64,000 nt of DNA from Paraburkholderia sp. D15 (GCF_029910215.1 NZ_CP110396.1:2108001-2172000), one strand, 5' to 3'; counted from the stretch's first letter, positions 18,057 through 27,680 are shown. Notes: generated from the letters alone by a model not told the origin. Numbers and translations are program-made.

Positions 18057-19460
18057 TCACGTTTTCACGCAGCGAAACCCTGCGTACACATATTGATAGT
18101 GCGGTTGAAACCAGTTGCGGAATGCCGGCCGCAACATGCACTGCGCGGTGCGTGCCGAACCGCCCTTGATGACATAGTGCTGGCCGTCGAAGAAATTGGC
18201 CGAGTAGCCCGGATAAAACGGAAATGCCTCGAAATCGGGCAACGCGTCGAATATCGTCGAGGTCCATTCCCAACCGTTGCCGAACTGGCCTTCCACGCCA
18301 AATGCGCTGACGTTGTCGGGATGAGCGTCGACGGGTTGCGGATCCCACGCGCGGAAATCGAAATTACCCGACGCGGCATGCGGCGCGCCGTGCGCGGCAC
18401 GTTGCCATTGCGCTTCGCTCGGCAATGACTTGCCGGCCCAGCGCGCGTAAGCGCTGGCTTCGGCGTGACTCACGTAGACGGGCCAGTCGAGCGGCAGCGG
18501 CACTTCGTCGAACATGGTGCGCAGCGACCATCGGGGGTGCGGGCCAACGTCGCTAACGTTGCCGTCGTTGCCGTTGCGCGCCCGCGTATCGTCGTTCAGC
18601 GACCAGCAAGCCGGGTGCGTGATCCGCTCGGCCTCCTTCCACGTCCAGTCCTTGTCGGACCACCATGCCCGCTCGCGATAGCCGCCCGCTTCCATGAATG
18701 CGAGAAACGCGCCGTTCGTCACCATATGACGATCGATCTCGAACGCGGGAACGTCGACGCGCAACTCGCCGAACTCGTTGTCCCAACCGAAGCGACCGGC
18801 GTCGCGTGACATGCCGAGCGCGGTCGAGCCGGCCGGCACACGGACCATCGAGGTCAATGCGTTGGCGGGGCGGTCATGACGTGTGGTCACCGGTTCCCGC
18901 AGATTGCTGACCTTCTGGTCGAGCGGCAATTGATGAAGCATGTACGCGAGCGTTTCCGCGTGCATCAGCCGATGCTCGATCGCAACGTTCAGTAACTGTT
19001 CGACGGTTGCGCTGTCTGGCGATTCCGTTGGGCCGCTTGAGCTGCTCGAACCGATCGAGCCGCCCGGGTTGCCGGCACGAGGCGGCGCGCGGTCCACCCG
19101 CGCGGCGAGCGCATGATCGATCTGCTCGCGAGCGCGCAGCGCGTAATCGCGCACGCTATCGAGCGACGGCCAGTCACCGGGTTCGTCGGTCGGAAAACCG
19201 CCGTCGACGGGGTCGATGCCGAACGCGAAAAGCTGGTCGAGGTGGGGGTCGAATTCCGGCAGCTCGAACAGCCGTCGATCGAACAGATTGCGGTCGAACG
19301 CTTCCAGATGGCCGATGTAGAACACGATCCGGTGGCGCTCGCGGATCGGACGTTCATAAAGAAATGCGGGCTTGACGATGGCAAACAGCTCGTCGGTGAT
19401 TCGGCGCGCGTCGATCAGACGCTGGACGAGCGGATGAAGCGGGGCGGGGTCGCGATTCAT
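18057..19460 (-). CDS. EgtB/SenA-like non-heme iron sulfoxide/selenoxide synthase
   Basis: 467 residues from the ATG with AAGGAGA upstream; a longer 5' reading lacks a site. The N-terminal DinB-like domain has the iron triad expected for EgtB: H51 (YIGHLEAFD) and the HX3HXE motif H163-RLM-H167-A-E169. The C-terminal formylglycine-synthase-like (SUMF1) domain ends NGWEWTSTIFDALPDF...GGSARTAQCMLRPAFRNWF. Family enzymes join hercynine to a thiol or selenosugar (ergothioneine or selenoneine synthesis). No egtD methyltransferase, senB or senC gene is near, so which pathway it serves cannot be settled. The last codons fall in a short TTTCACG repeat. Confidence 0.85.
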   Translation of the reverse strand: MNRDPAPLHPLVQRLIDARRITDELFAIVKPAFLYERPIRERHRIVFYIGHLEAFDRNLFDRRLFELPEFDPHLDQLFAFGIDPVDGGFPTDEPGDWPSLDSVRDYALRAREQIDHALAARVDRAPPRAGNPGGSIGSSSSSGPTESPDSATVEQLLNVAIEHRLMHAETLAYMLHQLPLDQKVSNLREPVTTRHDRPANALTSMVRVPAGSTALGMSRDAGRFGWDNEFGELRVDVPAFEIDRHMVTNGAFLAFMEAGGYRERAWWSDKDWTWKEAERITHPACWSLNDDTRARNGNDGNVSDVGPHPRWSLRTMFDEVPLPLDWPVYVSHAEASAYARWAGKSLPSEAQWQRAAHGAPHAASGNFDFRAWDPQPVDAHPDNVSAFGVEGQFGNGWEWTSTIFDALPDFEAFPFYPGYSANFFDGQHYVIKGGSARTAQCMLRPAFRNWFQPHYQYVYAGFRCVKT

Positions 19461-19711
19461 TTCGCCGGGTCTCCTTGCGGGGGACGGACTCAAAACTGTA
19501 CCCGCTCGCAGGAGCCATGCCAAGGCGATTGCGTGTGATTGACGGTAAGGGGCGGCGGCGAATGTGGCCGGTTGATGCGTCTGGGTGAGAGGGCGGGCCG
19601 CGGCGCCGGACTGAAACGCCGAAACGCTGTGCTATGGCGGGCCGCCAGGAAGCGGCCGCCGGAGCTTGGGAGCCCGCGCGGCTCGCGAGCCGCGCTACCC
19701 GCGCCGGCGAA

Positions 19712-20506
19712 TCACAGATGCCGCAAACCGTCGAGATCGACGATCCGGATGTGCTTACCCTGTATGTCGATCAGCCCGCGCTTTTGAAATCTTGACAGGG
19801 TACGGCTGACGGTTTCGAGCGTCATGCCGAGATAGCTGCCCATGTCTTCGCGCGTCATCCGCAGATTGAATTCCGCCGACGAATAACCGCGCTGTGCATT
19901 GCGCTCCGACACGTCGAGCAGAAAGGCCGCAACCCGCTCGTCGGCGGACAGCGAGCCGAGCACCATCATCTGCGCGGCCTCGCGCACGATCTGCTCGCCG
20001 AGCAACTTATGCAGGCGCTCCTGCATCGAGCCGATTTCGCGGCACAGCGACTTGAGCGCGTTGTACGGCACGATGCAGACGGTGCTGTCTTCAAGCGCGA
20101 GCGCGCTGCATGCATGCACGTCTTCGCTGATGCCGTCGAGGCCGAGCGCTTCGCCGGCGAGACGCAGGCCGGTGACCTGCTCGCGGCCATCGCGGTGCGC
20201 CATCACGGTTTTCATCGAACCGGAACGGACGGCGTAAACGTTATCGAAGCGGTCGCCGCTGCGATACAGTGCGTCGCCGCGCGGCACCGAGCGCGCCGTG
20301 CAGATCAGCGTTTCGAGTTTTGACAGTTCGTCGGACGACAAACCTTGAGGCATGCATAGCTGGCGCATCGCGCAACTCGAGCAGCGCGCCGCGCTGCGCG
20401 TGCTGGCCCGGAACGATGCGGCACGGCGGCCGCTGCGTACGGGAATGGAACGGGCGATGGAATCGTCGGGGCTGATCGAGGAAGCGGCGGTGGTGGAAGT
20501 CAGCAT
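19712..20506 (-). CDS. fnr: FNR-type oxygen-sensing Crp/Fnr regulator
   Basis: 264 residues from the proposed ATG; a TTG 69 bases upstream is an alternative start. Four cysteines match the oxygen-labile [4Fe-4S] ligands of FNR: C42, C45 and C51 (CSSCAMRQLC) and C133 (DVHACSALAL). A cyclic-nucleotide-like beta roll follows, and the C-terminal winged helix contains LGMTLETVSRTLSRFQ with the E-x-x-S-R residues that read TTGAT half-sites. It should switch on anaerobic genes when oxygen falls. The neighbouring universal stress gene is a plausible target, but no good FNR site was found in front of it. Confidence 0.9.
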   Translation of the reverse strand: MLTSTTAASSISPDDSIARSIPVRSGRRAASFRASTRSAARCSSCAMRQLCMPQGLSSDELSKLETLICTARSVPRGDALYRSGDRFDNVYAVRSGSMKTVMAHRDGREQVTGLRLAGEALGLDGISEDVHACSALALEDSTVCIVPYNALKSLCREIGSMQERLHKLLGEQIVREAAQMMVLGSLSADERVAAFLLDVSERNAQRGYSSAEFNLRMTREDMGSYLGMTLETVSRTLSRFQKRGLIDIQGKHIRIVDLDGLRHL

Positions 20507-20806
20507 GTTCTGCAGCCATTGGGTCGAGTGCGATAACCCATTGTCCCACCGGCCATGCACCGCGTTTAGCGGCAAAATGACGCGTTCGTTTAGTTAGTCA
20601 TCTTGAGCAATGTCACGCGGTGTCCGTGCAGGGGGGCAGCGTGCTATTCAATGCAGTTGATTGCCGAGTGTCGACGACGCGAATCGCGTGAGCGGCAAGG
20701 CAAGGCAGGATCACCGTAACCGTGGACGTGACGGCCACTGTCGCCCTACGGCAAACGAAGACGCCGCGCGCGCTGCCATCCCATCCGGCGCGCACGGCAT
20801 CGAAGC

Positions 20807-21274
20807 TCATTGCGCGTCGCTGTCCTTACCGGCCGCGGACGGAATCAGCAGAACCGGCAGATTAGCCTGCCGCACGCAACGCTCGGCGACGCTGCCGAGG
20901 ATCAACCGCTGGAAGCCGCGCCGGCCGTGCGTGCCCATCACGAGCAGATCGGCGTTGAAGGCGGCAGCGCCTTTGAGCACCACCGTCGAGACATCGTCGA
21001 GCGACGAGGCTTCGTTTACTGTCAGCTCGCCTTTCACGCCATGCTCCGCCATGGCCTTGGCGAACTCGGCGCCGAGTTCCTTGCCTTCTTCCACCAGCCG
21101 GTTGCGCAACACCGACGGATCGTAGCCGGGCGCCTGGAAATACATCGGCGTGTTTTCGACGACGTAGAAAGGTTGCAGCACGGCACCGCTGGATTTGGCG
21201 AGTTCGAGCGCTGCGTCGAACGCGCGGCGCGAGGTGTGGCTGCCGTCGACCGCGACAAGGATGCGTGTGTACAT
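20807..21274 (-). CDS. Universal stress protein (UspA family)
   Basis: 155 residues, one Usp domain. Starts with the strand MYTRILVAVDGSHTSRRAF and has the ATP-binding pattern G-2x-G-9x-G-(S/T) in MGTHGRRGFQRLILGSVAE. Likely an ATP-binding, stress-survival protein of the cytoplasm. It lies 300 bases upstream of fnr on the same strand; in Burkholderiales usp genes are often induced by low oxygen, which would fit, but no FNR site was seen. Confidence 0.92.
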   Translation of the reverse strand: MYTRILVAVDGSHTSRRAFDAALELAKSSGAVLQPFYVVENTPMYFQAPGYDPSVLRNRLVEEGKELGAEFAKAMAEHGVKGELTVNEASSLDDVSTVVLKGAAAFNADLLVMGTHGRRGFQRLILGSVAERCVRQANLPVLLIPSAAGKDSDAQ

Positions 21275-21591
21275 ATCGACTCCGCGTCTAAAGGATGAAT
21301 ATCGCGACCGCTACCCGGCCGGTCGCGGCTGGCGCTTCGCAGGGGCAAGTCATTGCCGGTCCATTGCCGGTCGTTGCCCATGCCAGCTTAAATGATCGCT
21401 GAAAAAACCGGCGGCGAGCAGACCTGCGTCAAACGCACGTCTAATAAGAGGCGGCGCGAAGCCAAGGGGAAGAGCGCAAGACACGAACGGCCGCTTCAAG
21501 ATGCCAAATATATAAGCGGCGTGACGATCCGTCCCTTACAGTCCGAAACCGCCACGCCGCCTATCCTTGATGCCAGTAAGGGTAAGCCCAG
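21275..21591. other. Intergenic region between braI and usp
   Basis: 317 bases holding the usp promoter and the 3' flank of the autoinducer synthase. An 11-base direct repeat occurs at 21351-21372. No gene or clear terminator seen. Confidence 0.5.
21351..21372. repeat. 11-bp tandem duplication
   Basis: Two exact head-to-tail copies of CATTGCCGGTC, followed by a partial third (GTTGCC), in the usp upstream region. Confidence 0.8.
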
Positions 21592-22185
21592 CTAAGCCGC
21601 CGCCGCCATCTGGCCGAACAACGCGGTGCGGGTCTTCTCGCTGATGTGGACGTCCAGCGCCACGGCCCGCTCCACGCCGATCTGCATCGGCGCGCCGAGG
21701 CGGCTGATGTCCATGCCGGTCTTGCGCAGCATCCGCTCGATCGCCACGGTCGTCACCGTCACGTAGCTGGTGAAGCCCATGCGAATGGCATAGGCGATGA
21801 CTTCGCGAATCGCGTGCATGGTCAGATCGGCAAAACCGAACGACTGTTCCGCGCCATCGGTTTCAATCGCGAAACGGCTCAATTCCCAGATACTCCGGCC
21901 CGCCGGCGCCTCCTGGCCGTGCAGCAGTTGCGGGAAAGTGTCCTTGAGCATGTTCGGCCCCTCGGTCGGCATCAGCCGCCAGCAGCCGCGCAGACGGCCG
22001 GTCTCGTCCTGAATCAGCATGTAATGCGGTCCGAGCGCATCGTAGCCGTCGATCTCCATTCCCGCGATGGTCGGGACTTCCCAGCCCATCCGCCCGTGAA
22101 ACACCCGGGCCCGCAGCCGGTACATCTCGTTGATGTCTTCGTTGTCGAATTCCTGACGCATTCCAATCCGAATCACTGTCTGCAT
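21592..22185 (-). CDS. braI: Acyl-homoserine lactone synthase, BraI-like LuxI
   Basis: 197 residues. All the residues conserved across LuxI enzymes are present: R25, F29, W35 (RARVFHGRMGW), D46 and D49 (EIDGYDA), R70, F84, E101 and R104 (WELSRFAI). It makes an N-acyl-homoserine lactone from S-adenosylmethionine and an acyl-carrier protein. The arrangement with a divergent rsaL-like gene and a luxR gene beyond it matches the BraI/RsaL/BraR system of Paraburkholderia, reported to make long 3-oxo-acyl lactones; the acyl length here is inferred, not shown. A perfect lux-box-like palindrome lies about 70 bases upstream. Confidence 0.93.
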   Translation of the reverse strand: MQTVIRIGMRQEFDNEDINEMYRLRARVFHGRMGWEVPTIAGMEIDGYDALGPHYMLIQDETGRLRGCWRLMPTEGPNMLKDTFPQLLHGQEAPAGRSIWELSRFAIETDGAEQSFGFADLTMHAIREVIAYAIRMGFTSYVTVTTVAIERMLRKTGMDISRLGAPMQIGVERAVALDVHISEKTRTALFGQMAAAA

Positions 22186-22254
22186 GGCGTTCTCCTGAAC
22201 GTGTTGGGGGTGTCCAATACGCTGGAAAACTTATGCATTTTGAATCGCACTTAC

Positions 22255-22274
22255 ACCTACCTACCTGGGTAGGT
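22255..22274. promoter_or_regulatory. lux box between braI and rsaL
   Basis: A 20-base element of form ACCT-N12-AGGT, within a longer inverted repeat of 9-base arms (ACACCTACC at 22253-22261 and GGTAGGTGT at 22268-22276) around a 6-base spacer. It fits the consensus for LuxR-family binding. It is 70 bases before the braI start and 65 bases before rsaL, so BraR bound here could act on both divergent promoters. Confidence 0.8.
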
Positions 22275-22339
22275 GTGCATGCTTATCGGGTAACGCAGAA
22301 TTCGAGACAGGCATCCGTACTTAACCGACAGGACAAAAA

Positions 22340-22657
22340 ATGGAACTTCTCGAAAATCATTGGCAACCGCAAACCGGCCTGCAAGCGCGCGTGGCCGATC
22401 CGTCTTCGGCAGTCGATCGCGTTCTGATCATTGCCTACCGTAAAAAGAAGAAAGAGAGCCAACGCCGCTTCTGGGCGCGCTTTGGCGTGACGCAGTCGCG
22501 CGGCAGCCGGTTTGAATCGGGCGCGGAAATCCCGGCGCCGGTGTCGATCCTGCTGGGCCTGTATTTCACCAAGACCGTGTCCGACGCGGATCTGGGCCGT
22601 GCAGAACGCGTGCTGTACAGCCGCGATGCCGCTGCCCTGCTTAACCCGGGTCAATAA
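22340..22657 (+). CDS. rsaL: RsaL-like quorum-sensing repressor
   Basis: 105 residues, basic, with a helical DNA-binding core around KKKKESQRRFWARFGVTQSRGSRFESGAEIPAPV, similar to the tetrahelical helix-turn-helix of RsaL from Pseudomonas and Paraburkholderia. RsaL dampens lactone production by binding beside the lux box of the synthase promoter. Position supports the call: divergent from the synthase gene and convergent with the luxR gene, the same topology as lasR-rsaL-lasI. Its last 17 bases overlap the 3' end of braR on the other strand. Confidence 0.85.
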   Translation: MELLENHWQPQTGLQARVADPSSAVDRVLIIAYRKKKKESQRRFWARFGVTQSRGSRFESGAEIPAPVSILLGLYFTKTVSDADLGRAERVLYSRDAAALLNPGQ

Positions 22658-23369
22658 GTCCGAGTTGCGCGGCGATGACGGCCGCCGCGCGCCGTGAATT
22701 CACGCCGAATTTCGTCCTGATGTTCTTCATGTGGAAGTTCACCACGGCTTCCGAACAGTTCAGGATATGAGAAATTTCCCACGTGGATTTACCGCGCGCG
22801 GTCCATTTCAGGCATTCGCGTTCGCGCGGCGTCAATTTGGGCAATAAGCTCTGCGCGTGCGTATTCACGTGCCGCTGACTGGTATCGATGACCAGGTCGC
22901 GTAAAAGTAGCAAATTCGGCAATGCCACGTCGATATGACGCCAGAATGCGTCATTCGGATTGCTGTCGTTGACGAAGCACATCATGCCCGCTTCCTGATT
23001 CGGGCCGTGAATCGGCAAGGTCACGCCGGCGCGTAGTCCATACGAGCGCGCTTCCTCGAACATGGCCTGCTGCGCCTCGGTCTGGCAAAGCTCCGGCGAC
23101 CAGATCAGCGGCGTGGAGCGCGTCATGCAATGGGCGACCGTCGGGTCGATGTGCACCATCCCCTGTTCGTCATAAGTGCGGCGCCAGTTCGGCGCGTACG
23201 TGCTGCGCAAATAGGCGTCTTCCAGACGAATCGTCGGACGCGGCAGCATGGCGATCAAAATCTTGTCGAAGCCCCACGTCTCGGCAAGGCCCGTGATCGC
23301 ACCGAACCATTCCGCCTCGTCGGCGGCGTTCAGTAGCGGTGCCATCTGCTCGATAAAATGTAGCGACAA
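22641..23369 (-). CDS. braR: LuxR-family AHL receptor, BraR-like
   Basis: 242 residues if the TTG at 23369 is used; an ATG 24 bases inside (MAPLLNAADE) would give 234 and is a fair alternative. Autoinducer-pocket residues are all present: W62, Y66, D75, P76, W90 and G115. The C-terminal LuxR helix-turn-helix (LTPRERECLKWTARGKSTWEISHIL, then VNFHMKNIRTKFGV) is intact. It should bind the lactone made by the neighbouring synthase and act at the lux box at 22255-22274. Confidence 0.92.
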   Translation of the reverse strand: MSLHFIEQMAPLLNAADEAEWFGAITGLAETWGFDKILIAMLPRPTIRLEDAYLRSTYAPNWRRTYDEQGMVHIDPTVAHCMTRSTPLIWSPELCQTEAQQAMFEEARSYGLRAGVTLPIHGPNQEAGMMCFVNDSNPNDAFWRHIDVALPNLLLLRDLVIDTSQRHVNTHAQSLLPKLTPRERECLKWTARGKSTWEISHILNCSEAVVNFHMKNIRTKFGVNSRRAAAVIAAQLGLIDPG

Positions 23370-23998
23370 TTTCTGGGCTCTCTCAGCGCAGGCAGCGCAT
23401 TGCTGTGATCAGCGGGGCGGCGTGCCTTGCGGTTGTTGTTATCTTCACAATCTATCACCAAAAATTATTTTGCAAAGGCAGGTCGGTTTCCCTGAAAACC
23501 GCGTGGCGATGCCTGTTATGCCTTTTGCAAGTGGGTGAATGAACTGCTCTGTCTACCGTGAATCCGTGACTCAATTGTCATGCAGTGGCCATTAAAGCAG
23601 ATAATTCTCGTCTGGCCGCTATTTTGATGCACGCAAAATGCAACTTATCTGGTGGTTCATTCTAAATAGCTAATTTTTGCCGAAATTTCAGGCAAAACTC
23701 CGCGAGTTGCCAATTGTCCGGTTTTCTCGCCGCTGGTCCTGGCGGCGCAAGCGCTGGTCGCGTCAGCCGCTATTGTCATATAAAACAGGCGTTTTGCCGT
23801 TCACTTCTTCGTCGCGTTAGGGTTATGTCCGGTACGCGTGCCGGTTTCAACTACGAGAAATATGCGGATTCAACGTATTTCCTGGTACTAACCCGCTACC
23901 CTACCGCGATTGTGTTACGGCTTCGCGGTTCGACGCGACTCCGGCATCGTGCGAAGATCGGTCCATTCCATCCCCCACGTTCTCTCTCTCACGCCAGC
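23370..23998. other. Long AT-rich intergenic region upstream of braR and the lactonase gene
   Basis: About 630 bases, clearly lower in GC than the surroundings, between divergent genes. It must contain both promoters. One near-palindrome is seen at 23675-23697 (see findings). An open frame continues upstream from the lactonase start, but its composition is not coding-like and it lacks homology to the family N-terminus. No other gene seen. Confidence 0.5.
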
Positions 23999-24934
23999 AT
24001 GTCCGACAACAGCCGACGCTATCCCGATCCGTCCATCCGCGTGCTCGATGCACGCTTCAAATCGCTGATGCTCGCGTCGGCATCCGTCGAATGTCTGTAT
24101 CAGGGGGCGCGCTGGTCCGAAGGCCCGGTCTGGTTCGGCGACGGCCGCTATCTGCTGTGGAGCGACATTCCCAACGATCGCATCCTGCGCTGGGACGAGG
24201 CGAGTGGCGCGGTCGGCGTCTTCCGGCAATCGTCGAACAATGCGAACGGCCATACGCGCGATCGTCAGGGGCGTCTCGTGAGCTGCGAGCATTTGACGCG
24301 GCGCGTGACGCGCACCGAATACGACGGCTCGATCACGGTGCTGGCCGACCGGTATCGCGGCAAACGTTTCAACTCGCCGAACGACGTGGTCGTGAAGTCG
24401 GATGGCTCGATCTGGTTCACGGACCCGACGTTCGGCATCGACGGTTTTTACGAGGGCGAGCGGCAGGAGTCGGAGTTGCTGGCGCGCGTGTATCGCATCG
24501 ACGGTCAGTCGGGTGAAGTCACCATCGTCGCCGACAGCGTGCTTGGCCCCAACGGTCTGGCGTTTTCACCGGACGAGTCGCTGCTGTACATCGTCGAATC
24601 GCGCGGCGAGCCGCGCAAGATTCGCGCGTTCGACGTCGTGAACGGCAACGCGTTGTTGAACGATCGCGTGCTGATCGACGCCGGGCCCGGCACGCCGGAC
24701 GGCTTTCGCGTCGATGTCCACGGCAATCTGTGGTGCGGCTGGGGCATGGGCAGCGACGAGCTCGACGGCGTGCGCATCTTCACGCCGCAAGGCGAAGCCA
24801 TCGGCCATATCGCGCTGCCGGAGCGATGCGCGAATGTGTGCTTCGGCGGCCGGCACCGCAATCGTCTCTTCATGGCGGCAAGTCACGGCCTCTATTCGCT
24901 GTACGTGAATACGCAGGGCGTGCGGGGCGGCTGA
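23999..24934 (+). CDS. SMP-30/gluconolactonase-family sugar lactonase
   Basis: 311 residues from [10 protein letters not shown]. Six-bladed propeller landmarks: [23 protein letters not shown] (metal-binding glutamate), [39 protein letters not shown] (metal-binding asparagine/aspartate), [16 protein letters not shown] and [17 protein letters not shown]. Such enzymes hydrolyse aldonolactones using a divalent metal. The next gene is an aldonate dehydratase, so the pair likely performs lactone opening then dehydration in a pentose or hexose oxidative pathway. Confidence 0.87.
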   Translation: MSDNSRRYPDPSIRVLDARFKSLMLASASVECLYQGARWSEGPVWFGDGRYLLWSDIPNDRILRWDEASGAVGVFRQSSNNANGHTRDRQGRLVSCEHLTRRVTRTEYDGSITVLADRYRGKRFNSPNDVVVKSDGSIWFTDPTFGIDGFYEGERQESELLARVYRIDGQSGEVTIVADSVLGPNGLAFSPDESLLYIVESRGEPRKIRAFDVVNGNALLNDRVLIDAGPGTPDGFRVDVHGNLWCGWGMGSDELDGVRIFTPQGEAIGHIALPERCANVCFGGRHRNRLFMAASHGLYSLYVNTQGVRGG

Positions 24935-24996
24935 CCGGCCTTGTGGCTGGGATGGTGGCTGGCGTTGCGGGTGCGGCAAGCAAGGCGGAGGAGATC

Positions 24997-26721
24997 ATGA
25001 CCAGAAAGAAACGCCCCGAGGATCTGCGCAGCCACCGCTGGTATGGCGTGAACGATCTGCGCTCGTTCGGCCACCGCTCGCGCAGCGCGCAGATGGGTTA
25101 CCTCCGCGAGGAATACGCGGGCAAACCGGTCATCGCGATTCTCAATACGTGGAGCGAGATCAATCCGTGTCACACGCATTTCCGTCAGCGTGTGGAGGAA
25201 GTGAAGCGCGGCATCTGGCAGGCCGGCGGTTTCCCGATCGAGTTGCCGGTGCAGACGCTCTCCGAGCCGTTCCAGAAACCGACCACGATGCTCTACCGCA
25301 ATTTCCTCGCGATGGAGGCGGAAGAGACGCTGCGCTCCTATCCCGCCGACGGCGTCGTGCTGATGGGCGGTTGCGACAAGACCACGCCCGCGCTGCTGAT
25401 GGGCGCGATCTCGATGAACCTGCCGGCCATCTTCATGCCGGCCGGCCCGATGCTGCGCGGTAACTGGAACGGTGTGACGCTGGGTTCCGGGACCGACTCG
25501 TGGAAATACTGGGCCGATCTGCGGGCAGGGACGATCGCGCAGGAGGACTGGCAGGGCGTGGAAGGCGGCATCGCGCGCTCGCCCGGTCATTGCATGACCA
25601 TGGGCACCGCGTCGACCATGACGAGCGCAGCCGAAGCGCTCGGCTTCACCTTGCCCGGCGCCGCATCGATTCCCGCCGCGGACTCGCGTCACGCGCAGAT
25701 GGCGGTGAAGACCGGCATGCGCATCGTCGACATGGTGTGGGAGGATCTGAAGCCGTCCGATCTGCTGAGTGCCGCTGCCGTCGACAACGCCGTGACCACC
25801 TGCCTCGCGCTGTCCGGCTCGACCAACGCGATCGTGCACATGATCGCGCTCGCGCGCCGAGCCGGTATCGACCTGACGCTCGAACGCTACGACGCGATAT
25901 CGCGGCGCACGCCGGTGCTCGCGAACATCCGGCCGACCGGCGCGTATCTGATGGAGGATTTTTTCTACGCAGGCGGTCTGCGCGCGATGCTCGCCGAACT
26001 CGGCGATCTGATCGACGGTACGACGCTCACGGTCAACGGCCGCACGCTCGGCGAGAACCTCGAAGGCGCACAGATTTTCAACGACGATGTGATCCGCCGG
26101 CGCGGCCAGCCGCTGCTCGCGAATAGCGGACTCGCGGTGTTACGCGGCAACATCGCGCCCGACGGCGCGGTGATCAAACCCGGCGCCGCCGAACCGCATC
26201 TGCTCGTGCACACGGGCCGCGCGGTGGTGTTCAAGGACTATAACGACATGGCCGCGCGCATCGACGACGACGCGCTCGACATCGACGAGCATTGCGTGAT
26301 CGTGCTGCATCATGCGGGCCCGGTCGGCGCGCCGGGCATGCCGGAGTGGGGGCAGTTGCCGATCCCGCGCAAGTTGTTGAAGGAGGGCGTGCGCGACATG
26401 GTGCGCATCTCGGATGCGCGCATGAGCGGCACGAGTTATGGCGCGTGCGTGTTGCACGTCGCGCCGGAGTCGTTCGTCGGCGGGCCGTTCGCGCTGATCG
26501 AGAACGGCGATCTGATCGAGCTGGACGTGCCGAACCGCGCGCTCAACCTGCTGATCTCCGACGCGGAACTCGCGCGTCGCAAGGCCGCGTGGATTGCGCC
26601 CGCGCCGCGTTTCACGCGTGGGTACGGCGCGCTGCATCAGGCGCACGTGATGCAGGCGAACCTGGGGTGCGATTTCGATTTCCTGCAGCGCGGCGCCGAC
26701 GACGAGCCGGAGATTCACTGA
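24997..26721 (+). CDS. IlvD/Edd-family aldonate dehydratase (L-arabinonate dehydratase-like)
   Basis: 574 residues, start preceded by GGAGGAG. Three cysteines at the [2Fe-2S]-ligand positions of the family: C58 (NPCHTH), C126 (GGCDKT) and C199 (GHCMTMGT); [10 protein letters not shown] near the C-terminus is the conserved active-site loop. The [22 protein letters not shown] start is typical of the pentonate branch rather than dihydroxy-acid dehydratase. It should turn an aldonate into a 2-keto-3-deoxy acid. The dehydrogenase and aldolase/dehydratase that would complete a pathway are not in the window. Confidence 0.88.
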   Translation: MTRKKRPEDLRSHRWYGVNDLRSFGHRSRSAQMGYLREEYAGKPVIAILNTWSEINPCHTHFRQRVEEVKRGIWQAGGFPIELPVQTLSEPFQKPTTMLYRNFLAMEAEETLRSYPADGVVLMGGCDKTTPALLMGAISMNLPAIFMPAGPMLRGNWNGVTLGSGTDSWKYWADLRAGTIAQEDWQGVEGGIARSPGHCMTMGTASTMTSAAEALGFTLPGAASIPAADSRHAQMAVKTGMRIVDMVWEDLKPSDLLSAAAVDNAVTTCLALSGSTNAIVHMIALARRAGIDLTLERYDAISRRTPVLANIRPTGAYLMEDFFYAGGLRAMLAELGDLIDGTTLTVNGRTLGENLEGAQIFNDDVIRRRGQPLLANSGLAVLRGNIAPDGAVIKPGAAEPHLLVHTGRAVVFKDYNDMAARIDDDALDIDEHCVIVLHHAGPVGAPGMPEWGQLPIPRKLLKEGVRDMVRISDARMSGTSYGACVLHVAPESFVGGPFALIENGDLIELDVPNRALNLLISDAELARRKAAWIAPAPRFTRGYGALHQAHVMQANLGCDFDFLQRGADDEPEIH

Positions 26722-26767
26722 CTAAGGAGCCGGCGCCTTCACACCCGCTGCATCCATAGCCGCTGCG

Positions 26768-27373
26768 TCAATAACCAATGCGGTACACGCGCCCCGTCTC
26801 CGCACCTTCCACGCTACGCACATAACCCAGCGCCGCACGTTGCGCCGTCACCGGTTCAAAGCCGCGGAAGTACGGCGCGTAGGCGTCGAGCGCTTCGGTC
26901 AGCACGGTCGGACTCACGAGGTTGATGCGGATGCCGCGCGGCAACTCGATCGCGGCGCCGCGCACGAAACCTTCGAGCGCGAGATTCACGGTCGTTGCGC
27001 TCGCGCCGAGCTTGATCGGTTCGTCGGCGAGAATGCCGCTCGTCAGCGTGAACGAGCCGCCGTCGTTCACGTATTGCTGCGCGGCGAGCACCACGTTCAC
27101 CTGGCCCATCAGTTTGTCGCGCAGACCGACCCAGAACTGTTCGACGCTCATTTCATCGAGCGGCCCGAAGTGCACCTTGCCGGTGGCGGTGACGACACCG
27201 TCCACCTTGCCGATCTCGCGAAACAGACGCTCGACGCTCGCCGGGTCCTTGATGTCCGCGCGATATTGGCCGCGCGTCGCGCCGACTTCGATCACTTCGT
27301 TGCGTGCTTTCAACTCCGCGCTCACCGCCTGGCCGAGCGTACCGGTAGCGCCAATCACGACGATCTTTTTCAT
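26768..27373 (-). CDS. Short-chain dehydrogenase/reductase
   Basis: 201 residues from MKKIVVIGATGTLGQAV; an ATG four codons upstream is possible. N-terminal Rossmann motif G-A-T-G-T-L-G, then VVTATGKVHFGPL, and SFTLTSGILADEP. The catalytic Y-x-x-x-K is not canonical (the region reads ATTVNLALEGFVRG), so this belongs to the short atypical SDR group often annotated as YwnB-like or Rossmann-fold reductases. NADP(H) use is likely; the substrate is not known. A perfect inverted repeat lies about 170 bases upstream. Confidence 0.82.
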   Translation of the reverse strand: MKKIVVIGATGTLGQAVSAELKARNEVIEVGATRGQYRADIKDPASVERLFREIGKVDGVVTATGKVHFGPLDEMSVEQFWVGLRDKLMGQVNVVLAAQQYVNDGGSFTLTSGILADEPIKLGASATTVNLALEGFVRGAAIELPRGIRINLVSPTVLTEALDAYAPYFRGFEPVTAQRAALGYVRSVEGAETGRVYRIGY

Positions 27374-27680
27374 CTGCTGTTCCATTGAGTGATGTTGAGG
27401 TCCGATCGATTGTGCCGGCATTGGTGACGAAGAAAAAGGCGCGGCGGCGCGGAGGACTTGCAACTCCGGGTTGCGAATCGAATGAGGCAACACTCGCCCG
27501 ACAAGCCCATTCTCGCGTCGTATGACGCGTCGCACAAAGTCGAACGCACGCCATTATTCAAACGGCGTGCGTTCAGCGATACCTGATTTAATCGGACTGC
27601 GCGCGGTCATTCAAACAAACTAAACAGACTAAAGAGAACCGCCGGAGAACCGCGGTAAAACATGCGCGCGGCGCGAATGC
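27374..27680. other. Intergenic region with an inverted repeat
   Basis: 307 bases between two - strand genes. The main feature is the 11-base-arm inverted repeat at 27542-27574. Otherwise nothing is seen. Confidence 0.5.
27542..27574. repeat. Perfect inverted repeat, 11-bp arms
   Basis: GAACGCACGCC (27542-27552) pairs with GGCGTGCGTTC (27564-27574) around an 11-base A/T-rich loop. No T run follows on either strand, so it looks more like an operator or structured RNA element than a terminator. Confidence 0.6.

Noticed and set aside
20576..20806. TTGAG-N4-GTCAC as an FNR box near fnr/usp
   Set aside because: Too many mismatches to TTGAT-N4-ATCAA.
23714..23998. N-terminal extension of the SMP-30 gene
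   Set aside because: Basic, low-quality sequence unlike family N-termini, in AT-rich promoter DNA.
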